Shown: one piece after another, positions 62,451 to 64,000 of the stretch
How positions within the stretch are numbered: position 1 is the stretch's first letter
Layout of the letters: every line of letters begins with the position of its first letter
From: Ustilago trichophora
Taxonomy: Eukaryota; Basidiomycota; Ustilaginomycetes; Ustilaginales; Ustilaginaceae
Length of the DNA: 64,000 nucleotides
Reading direction: 5' to 3'
Assembly (NCBI GenBank): GCA_900323505.1
Contig: OOIN01000003.1
Span: forward strand, 1,054,001 to 1,118,000
Notes under the pieces: generated by a model
Told to the model about the DNA's origin: nothing
The model's database searches: none
The model's input: only the letters and a program-made list of their open reading frames with translations
Program-made: the position numbers and the translations under genes

Positions 62451-64000
62451 ATGATCTCGCCATACGACAGCACACACCCATCTCGCCCAGTGTTGGCGAG
62501 GAAGCGAACATCCGAAAAGGATCCGTCAGATCAGGGTGTCATGGAGGCCGACTCGCCATCCGATAGCCAAGATGGCAAAGGAAAGACAAGGGCTCGCATC
62601 AACATGGCTTGCATCCACTGCCGACACAGGTGAGTTCTCTTGCCCACGCCGCTGGACTAACAGCATAGAGAAGCAAAGTATTGACTCGAGTCCGATCATG
62701 TATCGCCTAATTTGACCGCTGCACAGGAAGATCAAATGCGACGGAGCACAACCGGCGTGCGCTACCTGCGTCCGTCTACGCAGAGAGTGCGAATATGAGC
62801 CCGTGACCGAGTACGAGAACCTCATGTCGCGCGAACGCAAGCGAAGGAACAAGGAGAAGAAGGCTGCACGAATGGCCTCGCTTGGCATCTTTGCTGGTCA
62901 ATCACCCTTGTCCATGTTGCACTCAGGCGCAACTCTCGGTCTTCCACCCAACCCTCTTGCGCACTATGGTAATCTCTCACAGCAAAACTTGACACCGTTG
63001 TTCCTGTCAATGCCTGATCCTCACCTGGAAGGGCAGCCGGTCGAGTCGCAGTTCGGACCGCGCCGACGTCGTGGCATATCCGATACGCAGGCAGTCAACA
63101 TGCAGCACCGACTCGGACCCCTCACCTCTCCCCTTCCAAACTCGTCTTTCCAGCACGCATCGGTTTCGCAACCACCAACACCGGCGCAAGCCTACCGCTT
63201 CTACCAGACGCTGGCTCTCTCGCCTGCACAGCACAACATGGTACCCAATGTCCCCGCCGAGTACTTCTCTGGGCCACTGTCAGCACCTTTGATGCCCCCT
63301 GCAAGCGCAGGGCCGTTCTTTGCCCATCCTCAGCCATCAACACCTGGATCGATTGTCCACCACCAGCAGCAGCAGATGATGGCATCACCTCACATCGTCG
63401 ACCTGATGGGCTTGAGCTCCTCCTCCTCCGTCCCCGCTCTCCCCTCTGGCCGTGCTAGCGCTACCGAAGCCGACTTTGACTTGGGAATGGTCGACCTTAC
63501 TGGAGTTCCCACCATTGTCCCCACGTCGGCCCACGTCCGACCTGTTGACTTGCCCGCCCCGCACGGTCACTTTGACTTTGCTAGCGTTCCCTTTCCCACC
63601 CAGGACACTTTTGCTTCGGAGCTGCCGATCAGCGCTCTCCGCCGCCGAAGTTCGATCCACCTCCCTGTTGGAACGGCCGATGCTTTCCGCAGACCCAGTG
63701 TTGCTGAAGTTGCCACGGCGGCACTGATGCAAAAGGTCGCAGTGAAGCGTGCAGAGAAGGTCAACACAGACATCAAGCAGCTCACCGATGATCTATTGGC
63801 CACCGACGCTACGGGAATTGTAGCATGGAACGCACACGTCCAATCCCAACTCCCGGCCTCCATGGCCACATGGAGCGGTTTCAATTCAACCGTCGACGTT
63901 GTGGCGCACCCAGAGACTACTTCCGACTATGTACCCCTGACGATGCCCGCCAGCCGCTCAAACTCGGACGGATTGCTCTCCCTCGGGCCTCTGTCTCCAC
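62451..64000 (+). CDS. Zn(II)2Cys6 transcription factor, N-terminal part (runs off the window)
   Basis: Two exons are visible, 62451-62629 and 62727-64000 (open at the edge), giving at least 484 residues. The 97-nt intron (gtgagt donor, cacag acceptor) splits Arg60 inside the DNA-binding domain. The joined sequence gives a perfect binuclear cluster, C54-x2-C57-x6-C64-x6-C71-x2-C74-x6-C81 (ACIHCRHRRKIKCDGAQPAC onward), with the usual basic residues between the second and third Cys. A basic linker (MSRERKRRNKEKKAAR) follows, then a long Pro/Ser/Ala/Gln-rich region with HHQQQQ and two PKA-like sites, RRRSS (365-369) and RRPS (381-384). The middle homology domain, if any, lies beyond the window. 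Role: sequence-specific fungal transcription factor; targets unknown. It is bordered on the left by the 11.8-kb gene-poor interval. Confidence 0.93.

Overview
The window looks like a nuclear contig from a smut-type basidiomycete (Ustilaginomycotina, Ustilago/Sporisorium/Pseudozyma-like). The reasons are large, mostly intronless, GC-rich genes with strong C/G-ending codon bias. The few introns are short, mostly 95-132 nt, with GTRNGT donors, CTGAC branch points and a Yag acceptor. The eukaryotic housekeeping proteins are of fungal type. An intact RNA-dependent RNA polymerase argues against Ustilago maydis itself, which is known to have lost its RNAi genes. Species assignment is inference; no database could be searched.

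Layout, left to right. 1-2062: gene-free. 2063-5832 (+): a serine/threonine kinase with a long disordered tail. It converges on a large RdRP (6014-10666, -), which has an SCP2-domain protein upstream on the same strand (11108-11882, -). A 1.15 kb divergent region rich in GTAC palindromes separates that from an orphan single-span membrane protein (13037-15103, +). Next come a GRASP-family Golgi protein (15284-16330, -) and the nuclear-pore basket protein TPR/Mlp1 (16938-23495, +), sharing a divergent promoter. An HMCES/SRAP DNA-repair protein (23572-25536, -) and an orphan Ser/Pro-rich protein (25990-28644, +) follow. A D-2-hydroxyacid dehydrogenase (28805-29898, -) diverges across 2 kb from a sphingolipid C9-methyltransferase-like gene (31946-33691, +). 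Then: a Bax-inhibitor-1 family protein (34339-35136, +), mitochondrial ribosomal S16 (35673-36278, -), a small basic protein (36945-37334, -), a 52-residue Cys-rich protein (37791-38081, +), mitochondrial Lon/Pim1 (38291-42028, -), the exonuclease Xrn1 (43548-47978, +), an MDR oxidoreductase (48480-49716, +) and a small, probably lipidated protein whose first exon is only its ATG (50159-50638, -).

From 50639 to 62450 there is an approximately 11.8 kb interval with no convincing gene, very unusual beside the dense first 50 kb. It ends at a Zn(II)2Cys6 transcription factor (62451 to beyond the window, +) with a long pyrimidine-rich leader.

The genes are not an operon or biosynthetic cluster. 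They are ordinary neighbours arranged in convergent pairs (76-537 bp apart) and divergent pairs with shared promoters. Functional themes are RNA turnover and silencing (RdRP, Xrn1), the nuclear pore (TPR), mitochondria (Lon, S16), lipids (SCP2, C9-methyltransferase) and genome maintenance (SRAP). The most unusual items are the gene-poor 11.8 kb block, the intact RdRP, the splice-created MGSC N-terminus and the recurrent TGTACTGTACAGTACA-type palindromes in promoters.
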